Below, one piece after another: positions 55,172 to 63,887 of a DNA stretch of 64,000 bases; within the stretch, counting starts at the first letter, position 1; each line of letters starts with the position of its first letter. The DNA is taken from NCBI RefSeq assembly GCF_030687535.1, contig NZ_CP117437.1, positions 1,137,501-1,201,500 of the forward strand, in the 5' to 3' direction. Below the pieces are notes generated by a model. That model searched no databases. It was not told the origin of the DNA and saw nothing but the letters and a program-made list of their open reading frames with translations. This DNA comes from Pseudomonas sp. FP2335 (GTDB lineage: Bacteria > Pseudomonadota > Gammaproteobacteria > Pseudomonadales > Pseudomonadaceae). A program made the translations under genes and the position numbers.

Positions 55172-55951
55172 TCAGGGCTGATAACCCATGCGCCAACTCA
55201 CGGCCCGGGTCGCGGCCAGCAAGTGCTGCGCCGCCGGGCCGTCTTCATCGGCGTGGAACAGCGAGGTGGGACCGACCACGGTCATCACCGCCGCCACTTG
55301 CCCGACGGCGTTGAACACCGGCGCCGACAGTGCATCCACACCCGGCATCAGCAAGCCATGCACAAAGTGCAGGCCACGGGCACGGATCTGTTCACACGTG
55401 GTCGCGTAGGCCTGATCGTCGGCCAGGGCGTGGGCGATACCGGCCTGGATCTCCCGTTCACGCAACTCCACGGTTTCCCGCGAGGGCAGGAAGGCGCTGA
55501 ATACCAAGCCGGTGGACGAACTGAGCAGCGGCAACACCGAGCCCAATTGCGTCACCACCGTCACCGCACGCACTGCCGGTTCGATATGCACCACGGTCGC
55601 GCCCTGGTTGCCCCATACCGCCAGGAAGCAGGTTTCATTCAGCTCATCGCGCAGTTCCGCCAGGGGCAGGGCGCCGACTTTCAACACGTCCATGCTGCCC
55701 AGCGCCGCCAGGCCCACGCGCAACGCTTCGCGGCCGAGACCGTAATGGTTGGTGGCGGTGTTCTGTTCGGCAAACCCCGAGGCGATCAACGCCTGAAGAT
55801 AACGATGCACCTTGCTGGCCGGCATTTGCACATGCTCGGCCAGGCGCGACAGCGACGTGGCCGGCGACAGTTCGGCCAGGGCCTTGAGGATGTCGGTGCC
55901 CACTTCGGCCGAGCGGACTTTCTGTTTGCCTGTGTCGCGGGGCTTTTCCAT
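55172..55951 (-). CDS. hmgR: IclR-family regulator of homogentisate catabolism
   Basis: 259 residues from ATG 55951 (MEKPRDTGKQ); an upstream in-frame start reaches 56014 but enters the operator region. N-terminal winged HTH (LAEHVQMPASKVHRYLQALI) and C-terminal IclR effector domain (PGVDALSAPVFNAVGQVAAV). Divergent from hmgA-fahA-maiA, as HmgR is in P. putida, where it represses the cluster until homogentisate binds. The assignment rests on context. Confidence 0.87.
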   Translation of the reverse strand: MEKPRDTGKQKVRSAEVGTDILKALAELSPATSLSRLAEHVQMPASKVHRYLQALIASGFAEQNTATNHYGLGREALRVGLAALGSMDVLKVGALPLAELRDELNETCFLAVWGNQGATVVHIEPAVRAVTVVTQLGSVLPLLSSSTGLVFSAFLPSRETVELREREIQAGIAHALADDQAYATTCEQIRARGLHFVHGLLMPGVDALSAPVFNAVGQVAAVMTVVGPTSLFHADEDGPAAQHLLAATRAVSWRMGYQP

Positions 55952-56015
55952 GGGGGAGCGGGAATCCGAGAGATGAATGGGCGTCTTTATAGCTTGACGG
56001 TCGATAGTGATCAAA

Positions 56016-56030
56016 TTACGTTATGCGTAA
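56016..56030. promoter_or_regulatory. Candidate HmgR operator
   Basis: Perfect inverted repeat TTACG (56016-56020), TTATG, CGTAA (56026-56030), with a further GATTACG at 56034-56040, in the 120-nt region between hmgR and hmgA. Its position between divergent IclR regulator and target, 42 nt before the hmgA ATG, fits an operator. Inference. Confidence 0.6.
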
Positions 56031-56071
56031 CTGGATTACGATAAAAACAACTTCCGTACAGAGGATGATCC

Positions 56072-57355
56072 ATGAACCTCGAATACCTCTCGGGCTTCGG
56101 CAATGAATTCGCCAGCGAAGCCCTGCCCGGCGCATTGCCGGTCGGCCAGAACTCCCCGCAAAAAGCGCCCTACGGGCTGTACACCGAACTCTTCTCCGGT
56201 ACGGCCTTCACCATGGTGCGCAGCGAAGCCCGGCGTACCTGGCTGTACCGCATCCAGCCGTCGGCCAATCACCCGGCGTTCGTCAAGTTGGAGCGCCAGC
56301 TCGCCGGCGGACCGCTGGGCGCGGTGACGCCAAACCGGTTGCGTTGGAACCCGTTGGATATTCCCGCTGAACCGACGGACTTTATCGACGGCCTTGTCGG
56401 CATGGTCGCCAACTCCGGGTCGGAAAAACCCGCAGGCATCAGCATTTACAACTATTGCGCCAACCGCTCGATGGAACGGGTGTTCTTCAATGCCGATGGC
56501 GAACTGCTGATCGTCCCCGAGCAGGGCCGCCTGCGCATCGCCACCGAGCTGGGCGTGCTGGACGTTGAGCCGCTGGAGATTGCCGTACTGCCACGCGGCC
56601 TGAAATTCCGCGTCGAACTGCTGGATGCCCAAGCCCGCGGCTACGTCGCCGAGAACCATGGCGCCCCCCTGCGCTTGCCGGACCTCGGCCCCATCGGCAG
56701 CAATGGCCTGGCTAACCCGCGTGACTTCCTCACGCCGGTCGCGCATTACGAGAACCTGCAGCAACCGACCACCCTGGTGCAGAAATTCCTCGGCGAACTG
56801 TGGGGCTGTGAGCTCGACCACTCGCCGCTCAATGTGGTCGCCTGGCACGGCAACAATGTGCCGTACAAATACGACCTGCGCCGTTTCAACACCATCGGCA
56901 CCGTCAGCTTCGATCACCCCGACCCGTCGATCTTCACCGTGTTGACCTCGCCCACCAGTGTGCACGGCCTGGCCAACCTCGACTTCGTGATCTTCCCGCC
57001 GCGCTGGATGGTGGCCGAGAACACCTTCCGGCCGCCGTGGTTCCATCGCAACCTGATGAACGAATACATGGGCCTGATCCAGGGGGCCTACGACGCCAAG
57101 GCCGAAGGCTTCCTGCCCGGCGGCGCGTCGCTGCACAGCTGCATGAGCGCCCACGGCCCGGACGGCGAAACCTGCACCAAGGCGATCAACGTCGAGCTGG
57201 CGCCGCACAAGATCGATAACACCATGGCCTTCATGTTCGAGACCAGCCAAGTGCTGCGCCCGACCCAATTCGCCCTGGACTGCCCGCAACTGCAACCCTC
57301 TTATGACGCGTGCTGGGCCTCGCTGCCCGTCACCTTCAACCCGAACCGGAGATAA
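56072..57355 (+). CDS. hmgA: Homogentisate 1,2-dioxygenase
   Basis: 427 residues, the family size. Opens [21 protein letters not shown]; cupin-type iron site in the C-terminal half, visible as [12 protein letters not shown] and [12 protein letters not shown]. It opens the homogentisate ring to maleylacetoacetate in phenylalanine/tyrosine catabolism. First gene of hmgA-fahA-maiA; the next gene starts 3 nt after its stop. Confidence 0.97.
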   Translation: MNLEYLSGFGNEFASEALPGALPVGQNSPQKAPYGLYTELFSGTAFTMVRSEARRTWLYRIQPSANHPAFVKLERQLAGGPLGAVTPNRLRWNPLDIPAEPTDFIDGLVGMVANSGSEKPAGISIYNYCANRSMERVFFNADGELLIVPEQGRLRIATELGVLDVEPLEIAVLPRGLKFRVELLDAQARGYVAENHGAPLRLPDLGPIGSNGLANPRDFLTPVAHYENLQQPTTLVQKFLGELWGCELDHSPLNVVAWHGNNVPYKYDLRRFNTIGTVSFDHPDPSIFTVLTSPTSVHGLANLDFVIFPPRWMVAENTFRPPWFHRNLMNEYMGLIQGAYDAKAEGFLPGGASLHSCMSAHGPDGETCTKAINVELAPHKIDNTMAFMFETSQVLRPTQFALDCPQLQPSYDACWASLPVTFNPNRR

Positions 57356-57358
57356 CCC

Positions 57359-58645
57359 ATGACTCAGCCCACCACGACCCGCAGCTGGGTAGCCTCCGCC
57401 AACGGTCACGCCGATTTCCCATTGCAAAACCTGCCCCTGGGCATCTTCAGCCACAACGGCTCGGCGCCGCGCAGTGGCGTGGCGATAGGCGACGCGATCC
57501 TGGACCTGCACGCGGCCATCGACGCGTTCGAAGGCGAAGCCCGGCGTGCCGTCGAAGCCACGGCCGGTGGCCAGTTGAACGACTTTTTCGCACTGGGTCG
57601 CGGCCCGCGCGTGGCCCTGCGCGAGCGCCTGCTGGAACTGCTCGCCGAAGGCAGCCCGCTGCAAGCGCGAGAGGCCCAGGTGCTGCATCGCGCCGCCGAT
57701 TGCCAGATGCACCTGCCAGCGAAAATCAGCGATTACACCGACTTCTACGTCGGCATCGAGCACGCGCAGAACGTTGGCAAACTGTTCCGTCCGGATAACC
57801 CATTGCTGCCCAACTACAAGTACGTGCCGATTGGCTACCACGGTCGCGCCTCGACCGTTCGCCCGTCCGGTACGGACGTGCGCCGCCCCAAAGGCCAGAC
57901 GCTGCCGGCCGGCCAGACCGAACCGAGCTTCGGCCCCTGCGCACGCCTGGACTACGAGCTGGAGCTGGGCATCTGGATTGGCCAGGGCAATGCCATGGGC
58001 GACTCGATTGCGATTGGCGACGCGGCCGAGCATATCGCCGGTTTCTGCCTGCTCAACGACTGGTCGGCGCGGGACATCCAGGCCTGGGAATACCAGCCGC
58101 TGGGGCCATTCCTGTCGAAAAGCTTCATCACCACCGTCTCGCCGTGGGTCGTCACCGCCGAAGCCCTGGCGCCGTTCCGCAAGGCACAACCGGCGCGTCC
58201 TGAAGGCGACCCGCAACCGCTGCCGTACCTGCTGGATAAACGCGACCAGGCGGCGGGTGCGCTGGACATCGAACTGGAAGTGCTGCTGACCACCGCCGCC
58301 ATGCGCGAGCAGAACCTGCCGGCCCAGCGCCTGGCCCTGAGCAACAGCTTGCATATGTACTGGACCGTCGCCCAGTTGGTGGCGCATCACAGCGTCAACG
58401 GTTGCCAATTGCAGCCCGGTGACCTGTTTGGTTCGGGCACCTTGTCCGGGCCGCAGGAAGGCCAGTTTGGCAGCCTGCTGGAAATGACCGAGGGCGGTAA
58501 AAAGGTGGTCGAGTTGCCTTCCGGCGAAGTGCGCAAGTTTCTTGAAGACGGTGACGAAATCATCCTGCGCGCCCGCTGCAACCGCGAAGGGTTTGCCTCC
58601 ATCGGCTTCGGCGAGTGCCGTGGCACGGTAGTCGCCGCACGTTAA
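57359..58645 (+). CDS. fahA: Fumarylacetoacetase
   Basis: 428 residues with the FAH fold: catalytic/metal region YTDFYVGIEHAQNVGKLFRP, YHGRASTVRPSGTDVRRPKG and PCARLDYELELGIWIGQGN, then FCLLNDWSARDIQAWEYQPL. It splits fumarylacetoacetate into fumarate and acetoacetate. Called hmgB in P. putida. 12 nt before the isomerase gene. Confidence 0.96.
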   Translation: MTQPTTTRSWVASANGHADFPLQNLPLGIFSHNGSAPRSGVAIGDAILDLHAAIDAFEGEARRAVEATAGGQLNDFFALGRGPRVALRERLLELLAEGSPLQAREAQVLHRAADCQMHLPAKISDYTDFYVGIEHAQNVGKLFRPDNPLLPNYKYVPIGYHGRASTVRPSGTDVRRPKGQTLPAGQTEPSFGPCARLDYELELGIWIGQGNAMGDSIAIGDAAEHIAGFCLLNDWSARDIQAWEYQPLGPFLSKSFITTVSPWVVTAEALAPFRKAQPARPEGDPQPLPYLLDKRDQAAGALDIELEVLLTTAAMREQNLPAQRLALSNSLHMYWTVAQLVAHHSVNGCQLQPGDLFGSGTLSGPQEGQFGSLLEMTEGGKKVVELPSGEVRKFLEDGDEIILRARCNREGFASIGFGECRGTVVAAR

Positions 58646-58657
58646 GAGGGCAGGGCG

Positions 58658-59293
58658 ATGGAACTCTATACCTACTACCGCTCCACCGCGTCGTACCGGG
58701 TGCGCATCGCCCTGGCGCTCAAGGGCCTGGATTTTCGTGCGGTGCCGGTCAACCTGCTGGTGCCGGCCGGTGGCGCGAACCGCCAGCCCGAGTACCTGGC
58801 GATCAACCCGCAGGGCCGCGTGCCTGCCCTGCGCACCGATGACGGCGAGCTGTTGATCCAGTCACCGGCGATCATCGAGTACCTCGACGAACGTTATCCA
58901 CAGGCGCCGCTGCTTTCCAAGGACCTGGCAACCCGCGCCCACGAACGCGCGGTGGCGTCGATCATTGGCTGCGATATTCATCCGTTGCACAACTCCAGCA
59001 CCCAGAACCTGTTGCGCCAGTGGGGGCATGACGAAGCGCAACTGCTGGAATGGATCGGCCATTGGATCAGCCAGGGCCTGGGCGCGGTGGAACAGTTGAT
59101 TGGCGACACAGGGTTTTGCTTTGGGGAGCAGCCAGGCATGGCGGATGCGTTTCTGATTCCGCAGCTGTATGCGGCGGAGCGCTTCAAGGTGCCGTTGGCG
59201 GCGTATCCGCGTATCGGCCGGGTGGCGGCGTTGGCCGCGCAGCATCCGGCCTTTATTCAGGCGCACCCTGCCAATCAACCTGACACCCCCTAA
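58658..59293 (+). CDS. maiA: Maleylacetoacetate isomerase (zeta-class GST)
   Basis: 211 residues. Zeta GST N-terminus YYRSTASYRVRIALALKGLD, with the usual SSCxWRVR position reading STASYRVR; NPQGRVPALRTDDGELLIQS, EYLDERYPQAPL; Gln-rich C-terminal helical domain. Isomerises maleylacetoacetate to fumarylacetoacetate using glutathione. Called hmgC in P. putida. A REPIN of another family follows. Confidence 0.95.
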   Translation: MELYTYYRSTASYRVRIALALKGLDFRAVPVNLLVPAGGANRQPEYLAINPQGRVPALRTDDGELLIQSPAIIEYLDERYPQAPLLSKDLATRAHERAVASIIGCDIHPLHNSSTQNLLRQWGHDEAQLLEWIGHWISQGLGAVEQLIGDTGFCFGEQPGMADAFLIPQLYAAERFKVPLAAYPRIGRVAALAAQHPAFIQAHPANQPDTP

Positions 59294-59301
59294 ATACACA
59301 T

Positions 59302-59388
59302 GTGGCAGCTGGCTTGCCTGCGATAGCGGAGCACCCGTGCCAGATGAGTTGCCTGACGCACCGCCATCGCAGGCAAGCCAGCTCCCAC
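59302..59388. repeat. REPIN, GTGGCAGCTGG family
   Basis: GTGGCAGCTGGCTTGCCTGC at the left and the inverted GGCAAGCCAGCTCCCAC at the right. Same layout and length as the GTGGGAGCGGG doublets but a different REP family. It lies between maiA and the MFS permease gene. Confidence 0.88.
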
Positions 59389-59432
59389 AGTTTGATCAGC
59401 GTCATCCTTATGAAAATAATAGGTACCTTGCG

Positions 59433-60803
59433 ATGCACAATCAGATTGCCAGCTTTCGCGCGGCACTCGACGCCCGTCCGGTGTCGCGCTATCAGTGGTT
59501 GATTCTTCTGTTGCTGGCGCTGTTGCTGGTGACCGATGGCTACGACGCCCAGGTCCTGGGTTACGTGGTGCCAGCGCTGGCCAAGGATTGGGGGCTGGAA
59601 AAAGCGGCCTTCGGCCCGGTGTTCAGCGCCAACCTGCTGGGGCTGACGTTGGGCTCGCTGCTGGTCACGCCGCTGGCGGACCGCTTTGGCGTGCGCCGCA
59701 TCCTGCTCGGCTGCGTGCTGATCTACGCCAGCCTCACGCTGCTGATGGTGTTCGCCCACTCACTGACCAGCTTGATGGCGGCACGCTTTATCTGCGGCAT
59801 CGGCATGGGCGGCGCCATGCCGAGCGCCATGGCGTTGATGTCGGATTACTCGCCACCGCGCCTGCGCACCTTGATGGTGACGTTGGCTGCGTGCGGCTTT
59901 TCGTTCGGCGGTGCGGCGGGTGGTTTTGTGGCCGCCGGGTTTATCGACGGCTTCGGCTGGCAGGCGGTGTTTCTTGCCGGTGGCGTGACGCCGTTGCTGC
60001 TGTTCCCGTTCCTCGTGTGGTTGCTGCCGGAGTCGCTGCCGCGCTTGCTGCGGGATGCGCCGCCGTATGCGCGTTTGCACGACGTCAGCACGCACATGGT
60101 GCCCGGCTGGCAAGCGCCGCTGGCGGCTGCGGCAGACAGCCCGCAGGCGCAGGGCGGCCAATTGACGGTAGTGGAGCTGTTCCGCAACGGCTATGCGCGC
60201 CCGACGCTGCTGATCTGGGCAACGTTTTTTGTCAGCCTGATCCTGTTGTATTTCATGATCAGTTGGTTGCCGTCGCTGCTGCTGGAAAGTGGGCTGGCCC
60301 TCAAGCAAGCCAACCTGGTGACCTCGATGTTCCTGTTTGCCGGCACCCTTGGCGCCATCGGCATGGCCTGGTTCGCCGACCGCCTGAAAAGCAAAGTGCG
60401 CCTGTTGTCCGGGGTATTGGCGGCGGCCGCGCTGTGCACGATCCTGCTGGGCTTGAATCACGACAATCCGCGCTACCTGGTGGCGTGCGTGTTTGCCGCC
60501 GGGTTCTGCATTATCGGCGGGCAACTGACGCTTAACGCTTTCGCCAGCAACTTCTACCCGGCCCACGTGCGCGCCACTGGCACGGGGTGGGCGTTGGGTG
60601 TGGGTCGGTTTGGCTCGATCCTGGGGCCGCTGTTCGGCAGCCTGTTGTTGGCGATGCATATCCCGGTGCAGCAGATTTTCTTCTTCTGTGCGATTCCGGC
60701 GGTGATGGCGGCGCTCTTGATCATCCAAGTGAGATCACCGGGCTCAAGTGGGCCTGTGAGTCCGTTGCATGGCGACATTCTAAAAGCGCCGGCCAATCAC
60801 TGA
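59433..60803 (+). CDS. MFS transporter, aromatic acid:proton symporter type
   Basis: 456 residues from ATG 59433 (AGGT upstream). Twelve membrane helices; helix 1 carries DGYDAQVLGYVVPA, the aromatic-acid symporter signature with charged residues, and loop 2-3 has PLADRFGVRRILLG. It lies after the homogentisate genes, so it may import a phenylpropanoid or phenylacetate-type substrate feeding this pathway; the specific substrate is not shown. Confidence 0.9.
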   Translation: MHNQIASFRAALDARPVSRYQWLILLLLALLLVTDGYDAQVLGYVVPALAKDWGLEKAAFGPVFSANLLGLTLGSLLVTPLADRFGVRRILLGCVLIYASLTLLMVFAHSLTSLMAARFICGIGMGGAMPSAMALMSDYSPPRLRTLMVTLAACGFSFGGAAGGFVAAGFIDGFGWQAVFLAGGVTPLLLFPFLVWLLPESLPRLLRDAPPYARLHDVSTHMVPGWQAPLAAAADSPQAQGGQLTVVELFRNGYARPTLLIWATFFVSLILLYFMISWLPSLLLESGLALKQANLVTSMFLFAGTLGAIGMAWFADRLKSKVRLLSGVLAAAALCTILLGLNHDNPRYLVACVFAAGFCIIGGQLTLNAFASNFYPAHVRATGTGWALGVGRFGSILGPLFGSLLLAMHIPVQQIFFFCAIPAVMAALLIIQVRSPGSSGPVSPLHGDILKAPANH

Positions 60804-60824
60804 TGCGCCGCAGCTTCTTGATGC

Positions 60825-61628
60825 TCAGTGCACCACTGAGTTAGGCGGCAAATGGCCCAATCGCTCGGTCAAGCGCAGGCGTTGGATCGGGTCCTCACTG
60901 AGCATCAACGCGTGCTCCAGATCAAAACGCTCGGCGTTCGGGCAATCCAGGCGCTGATACAAACTGGCCCGCGCCAGGTAATCGGCGGCGCTGGCATTGC
61001 CCAGTTCCAGTACACGTTCGGCATCCACCAGGGCGGCCAGCGGCGCGTCATTGGCCAGGTGCAGTTGGCGCAGGTTGCGTGACAGGCGTTGCAGGATCGA
61101 ACGTGGGTCGGCGCTGTGCAGGTGGTCGGCCTGCAACTTGAGGTTGGGGCCGTATTGGCGTTGCAGCAGTTCGCGGCAATCGTTGGGGTACAGGCGCCGG
61201 CCGCCGCAGGGGTCCAGCAGGTGATCGGCGCCGGGTACCCGCAGCAGGAAGTGTCCGGGGAAATTCACGCCGACCATCGGGATGTGCAGGCGTCGCGCCA
61301 GCTCCAGCGCGATCAACCCCATGGCCAGCGGCTGCCCGCGTTTGCGTTGCAAGACTTTGTCCAGCAAGGCCGCGGCGGGGCGTAGCGGGGTGAAGTCGTC
61401 CTGGGCGAAGCCCAGGTCGTTCAAGCGGCGCAGCAGCGGCTGGCCCAGTTCATCCGCCGGCAGCATGGGCATGCCTACGCTGACTTGCTGTTGCAACAAC
61501 GTCAGCTCTTGCAGGATCACCAACGGCTGCACCGTGGGGTCGTGCTCGGCGGCAATCCACAGCGCCGCTTCAAACAGCGCAGGGGGGGAGCGTTCCAGGC
61601 AGGCGAAAAAGGCTTTGCGGGGATTCAT
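60825..61628 (-). CDS. SirB1 family protein (transglutaminase-like with TPR)
   Basis: 267 residues with GGAG upstream. Conserved SirB1-type segments LNDLGFAQDDFTPL, QRKRGQPLAMGLIALELARR and PMVGVNFPGHFLLR (with the Cys/His-type papain-like fold remnants), DPCGGRRLYPNDCRELL, and a C-terminal helical repeat (LGNASAADYLARASLYQRL). Function in pseudomonads is not defined. Convergent with the MFS gene. Confidence 0.85.
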   Translation of the reverse strand: MNPRKAFFACLERSPPALFEAALWIAAEHDPTVQPLVILQELTLLQQQVSVGMPMLPADELGQPLLRRLNDLGFAQDDFTPLRPAAALLDKVLQRKRGQPLAMGLIALELARRLHIPMVGVNFPGHFLLRVPGADHLLDPCGGRRLYPNDCRELLQRQYGPNLKLQADHLHSADPRSILQRLSRNLRQLHLANDAPLAALVDAERVLELGNASAADYLARASLYQRLDCPNAERFDLEHALMLSEDPIQRLRLTERLGHLPPNSVVH

Positions 61629-61815
61629 TGCATTCTCCGGCGGATGTCCCCGTTTTAGCCTTGCTGGGAATTTTCGTCCAGTGGCTTGAGAAATATCCCA
61701 CTTGCTTATGTCGCGCGACCTGCAAAATCGGGCGGCTTATTCCAGCGTATTCCGGCAGTTTTCCACCGCAAGCCTATACTTGGGCCACTACCAGAAGTGA
61801 TTCGGGAGCTTGACG

Positions 61816-62835
61816 ATGTTTGCTCTCATGCACAGCACCCGCCTTGAATCGCTGCACTTGAGCGTCGACCCGGTTACCGGGCTGAAGGCGGTCATCGCCA
61901 TCCACAACAGCCGTCTCGGGCCCGCCCTGGGTGGCTGTCGCTACCTCTCCTACCCCGACGACGAAAGTGCCGTGGCGGATGCCGCGCGCCTGGCCCAAGG
62001 CATGAGCTACAAGGCCGCCCTGGCTGGCTTGCCGGTGGGCGGCGGCACGGCGGTGATTGTCCGCCCAGTGCACGTGGAAAGCCGCGCCGCGTTGTTTGAA
62101 GCCTTTGGCCGCTGCCTCGAAAAACTCGACGGGCGCTTCATCACCGCCATCGACAGTGGCACCTCGGTGGCCGACATGGACTGCATCGCCCAGCACACCC
62201 GTTTCGTCACCAGCACCACGGCGGCGGGCGACCCTTCGTCCCATACTGCCATGGGCGTATTCACCGGTATCCGCGCCACCGCCATGGCGCGCCTGGGCAG
62301 TGACAACCTCGAAGGCCTGCGGGTGGCCGTGCAGGGCCTGGGCAACGTCGGTTACGCGCTGGCCGAGCAACTGCACGCCGCGGGTGCCGAGCTGCTGGTG
62401 AGCGACATCGACCATGGCAAGGTGCAGTTGGCCATGGAGCAATTGGGCGCGCACCCCATCGCCAACGATGCATTGCTCAGCACCCCCTGCGACATCCTGG
62501 CCCCCTGCGGCCTGGGCGCCGTATTCAACCGCCAGAGCGTCGGCCAACTGCGCTGCGCCGCCGTCGCCGGTTCCGCCAGCGCGCAACTGACCCACCTGGA
62601 CAACGCCGATCAGCTGGAGGCACGGGGCATCCTCTACGCCCCCGACTACGTGATCAACTCCGGCGGCCTGATCTACGTCGCCCTCAAGCACCGTGGCGCC
62701 GAACTGCCCACCATCACCGCGCACCTGTCGAACATTGGCACCCGCCTGACGGAAATCTACGCCCACGCCCAAGCCGAAAAACGCTCCCCCGCCAGGGTGG
62801 CGGACGAACTGGCCGAACGCCTGCTGTACCGCTAG
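61816..62835 (+). CDS. Glu/Leu/Phe/Val dehydrogenase family protein, catalytic Lys replaced
   Basis: 339 residues from ATG 61816 (GGGAG upstream). The leucine-dehydrogenase layout is clear: LGPALGGCRYLSYPD, MSYKAALAGLPVGGG, NAD domain VAVQGLGNVGYALAEQL, and DILAPCGLGAVFN. Lys66 (MSYK) matches the substrate-binding Lys, but the residue after GGG, normally the catalytic Lys (Lys80 in Bacillus leucine dehydrogenase, 12 residues later), is Thr78. Standard oxidative deamination may be absent or altered. DxxTxxA-like Asp (AIDSGTSVADMD) is kept. Confidence 0.88.
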   Translation: MFALMHSTRLESLHLSVDPVTGLKAVIAIHNSRLGPALGGCRYLSYPDDESAVADAARLAQGMSYKAALAGLPVGGGTAVIVRPVHVESRAALFEAFGRCLEKLDGRFITAIDSGTSVADMDCIAQHTRFVTSTTAAGDPSSHTAMGVFTGIRATAMARLGSDNLEGLRVAVQGLGNVGYALAEQLHAAGAELLVSDIDHGKVQLAMEQLGAHPIANDALLSTPCDILAPCGLGAVFNRQSVGQLRCAAVAGSASAQLTHLDNADQLEARGILYAPDYVINSGGLIYVALKHRGAELPTITAHLSNIGTRLTEIYAHAQAEKRSPARVADELAERLLYR

Positions 62836-62848
62836 CCAGATATTAAAA

Positions 62849-62875
62849 AGGCCCTGAATCAATGATTCAGGGCCT
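62849..62875 (-). terminator. Bidirectional-looking terminator
   Basis: Perfect 12-nt arms AGGCCCTGAATC (62849-62860) and GATTCAGGGCCT (62864-62875) around AAT. On the minus strand it is followed by a T-run, closing yebG; on the plus strand it can halt the dehydrogenase transcript less efficiently. Confidence 0.9.
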
Positions 62876-62889
62876 GTTCAATTCGGGCT

Positions 62890-63150
62890 TTATTCCGCCG
62901 CCGGGTTCAGCAACTCGGACAGTGCATCCGGTTGGCTCTTGAACGCCTTGGCAAACACATCGCGGTTCTTCGCCATGTAGATCCCGGCTTCCTCAACCTG
63001 CTGCTCGCTCAACGACGGCACGGCTTTTTGCAACACTTCTGCGAGCAACTCAGCGAGTTCAAGCATCTTGTCATGACGGTCAGCTTCGGCTTTATCCATG
63101 AACAAACGCTCCAGATCTCGGCTGCTGCGGTATACCACTTCGACGGCCAT
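62890..63150 (-). CDS. yebG: YebG family SOS-induced protein
   Basis: 86 residues opening MAVEVVYRSSRDLERLF, with KAEADRHDKMLELAELLAEV as in E. coli YebG (MAVEVKY and KKEADAYDKML). YebG is a small DNA-damage-inducible protein of unknown mechanism. A near-perfect LexA box lies 44 nt upstream of the start. Confidence 0.9.
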   Translation of the reverse strand: MAVEVVYRSSRDLERLFMDKAEADRHDKMLELAELLAEVLQKAVPSLSEQQVEEAGIYMAKNRDVFAKAFKSQPDALSELLNPAAE

Positions 63151-63193
63151 TCACCACCTCACATGCCTTCACGATAGTTGTCTTTTGCGACTA

Positions 63194-63209
63194 CTGTATT
63201 TATATACAG
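63194..63209. promoter_or_regulatory. LexA (SOS) box upstream of yebG
   Basis: CTGTATTTATATACAG, the 16-nt CTGT-N8-ACAG site, flanked by TA on the left. It sits between the divergent yebG and psiE genes, nearer yebG. Strong match to the E. coli/Pseudomonas LexA consensus. Confidence 0.92.
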
Positions 63210-63398
63210 CTAAAAGGGTAAGCCAAACCGTGGGGTTTGGGTAGCAGTTTTTTAATGTAGCCCGTAAATACAGGTTAAGCGTGCCTCATGTCACCCCGCC
63301 ATCATCTTATACACGCCGCTGGCCTTTTTTCTGCATGCAGAACAACCGTCACGTCCAACCCGCATTATCCGGTCGAACCGACCTAAGGAAGCATCATC

Positions 63399-63887
63399 GT
63401 GAAAATCAACTGGGCCGAAAGGCTGCGCCAGAACGTGCATGGGCTGGCGGAATCCCTGGGTAATCTGTTTGTGGAGTCGTTCCACTACCTGGCGTTGTTC
63501 GCCATTGGTGCGGTGACGGCCTGGGCGGCGGTGATGGAATTTCTGGGGATGCTGGAGAACGGGCATATCAAGATCGATGACATCTTGCTGCTGTTCATCT
63601 ACCTGGAATTGGGCGCGATGGTCGGGATTTACTTCAAGACCAACCACATGCCCGTGCGCTTCCTGATCTACGTGGCGATCACCGCGCTGACGCGCCTGTT
63701 GATCTCCAACGTGTCCCACCACAACCCGCCAGACGTAGGCATCATCTACCTGTGCGGTGGGATTCTGCTGTTGGCCTTCTCGATTCTGGTGGTGCGCTAC
63801 GCCTCGTCGGCGTTCCCTTCGGTGAAAGTCGAAGGCCCGCGTCGCAAGGGCGAGGCGAGCCTGGAGACCGAGAAGGGTGAGCTTTAA
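63399..63887 (+). CDS. psiE: Phosphate-starvation-inducible PsiE family protein
   Basis: 162 residues from GTG 63399 (AAGGAAG upstream). Membrane helices about 25-45, 64-84, 91-108 and 116-135 with the PsiE pattern MVGIYFKTNHMPVRFLIYVAI; a charged tail ending ASLETEKGEL. Named for induction in E. coli; function unknown. No Pho box was recognised upstream. Its last 4 nt overlap the convergent gene. Confidence 0.87.
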   Translation: MKINWAERLRQNVHGLAESLGNLFVESFHYLALFAIGAVTAWAAVMEFLGMLENGHIKIDDILLLFIYLELGAMVGIYFKTNHMPVRFLIYVAITALTRLLISNVSHHNPPDVGIIYLCGGILLLAFSILVVRYASSAFPSVKVEGPRRKGEASLETEKGEL

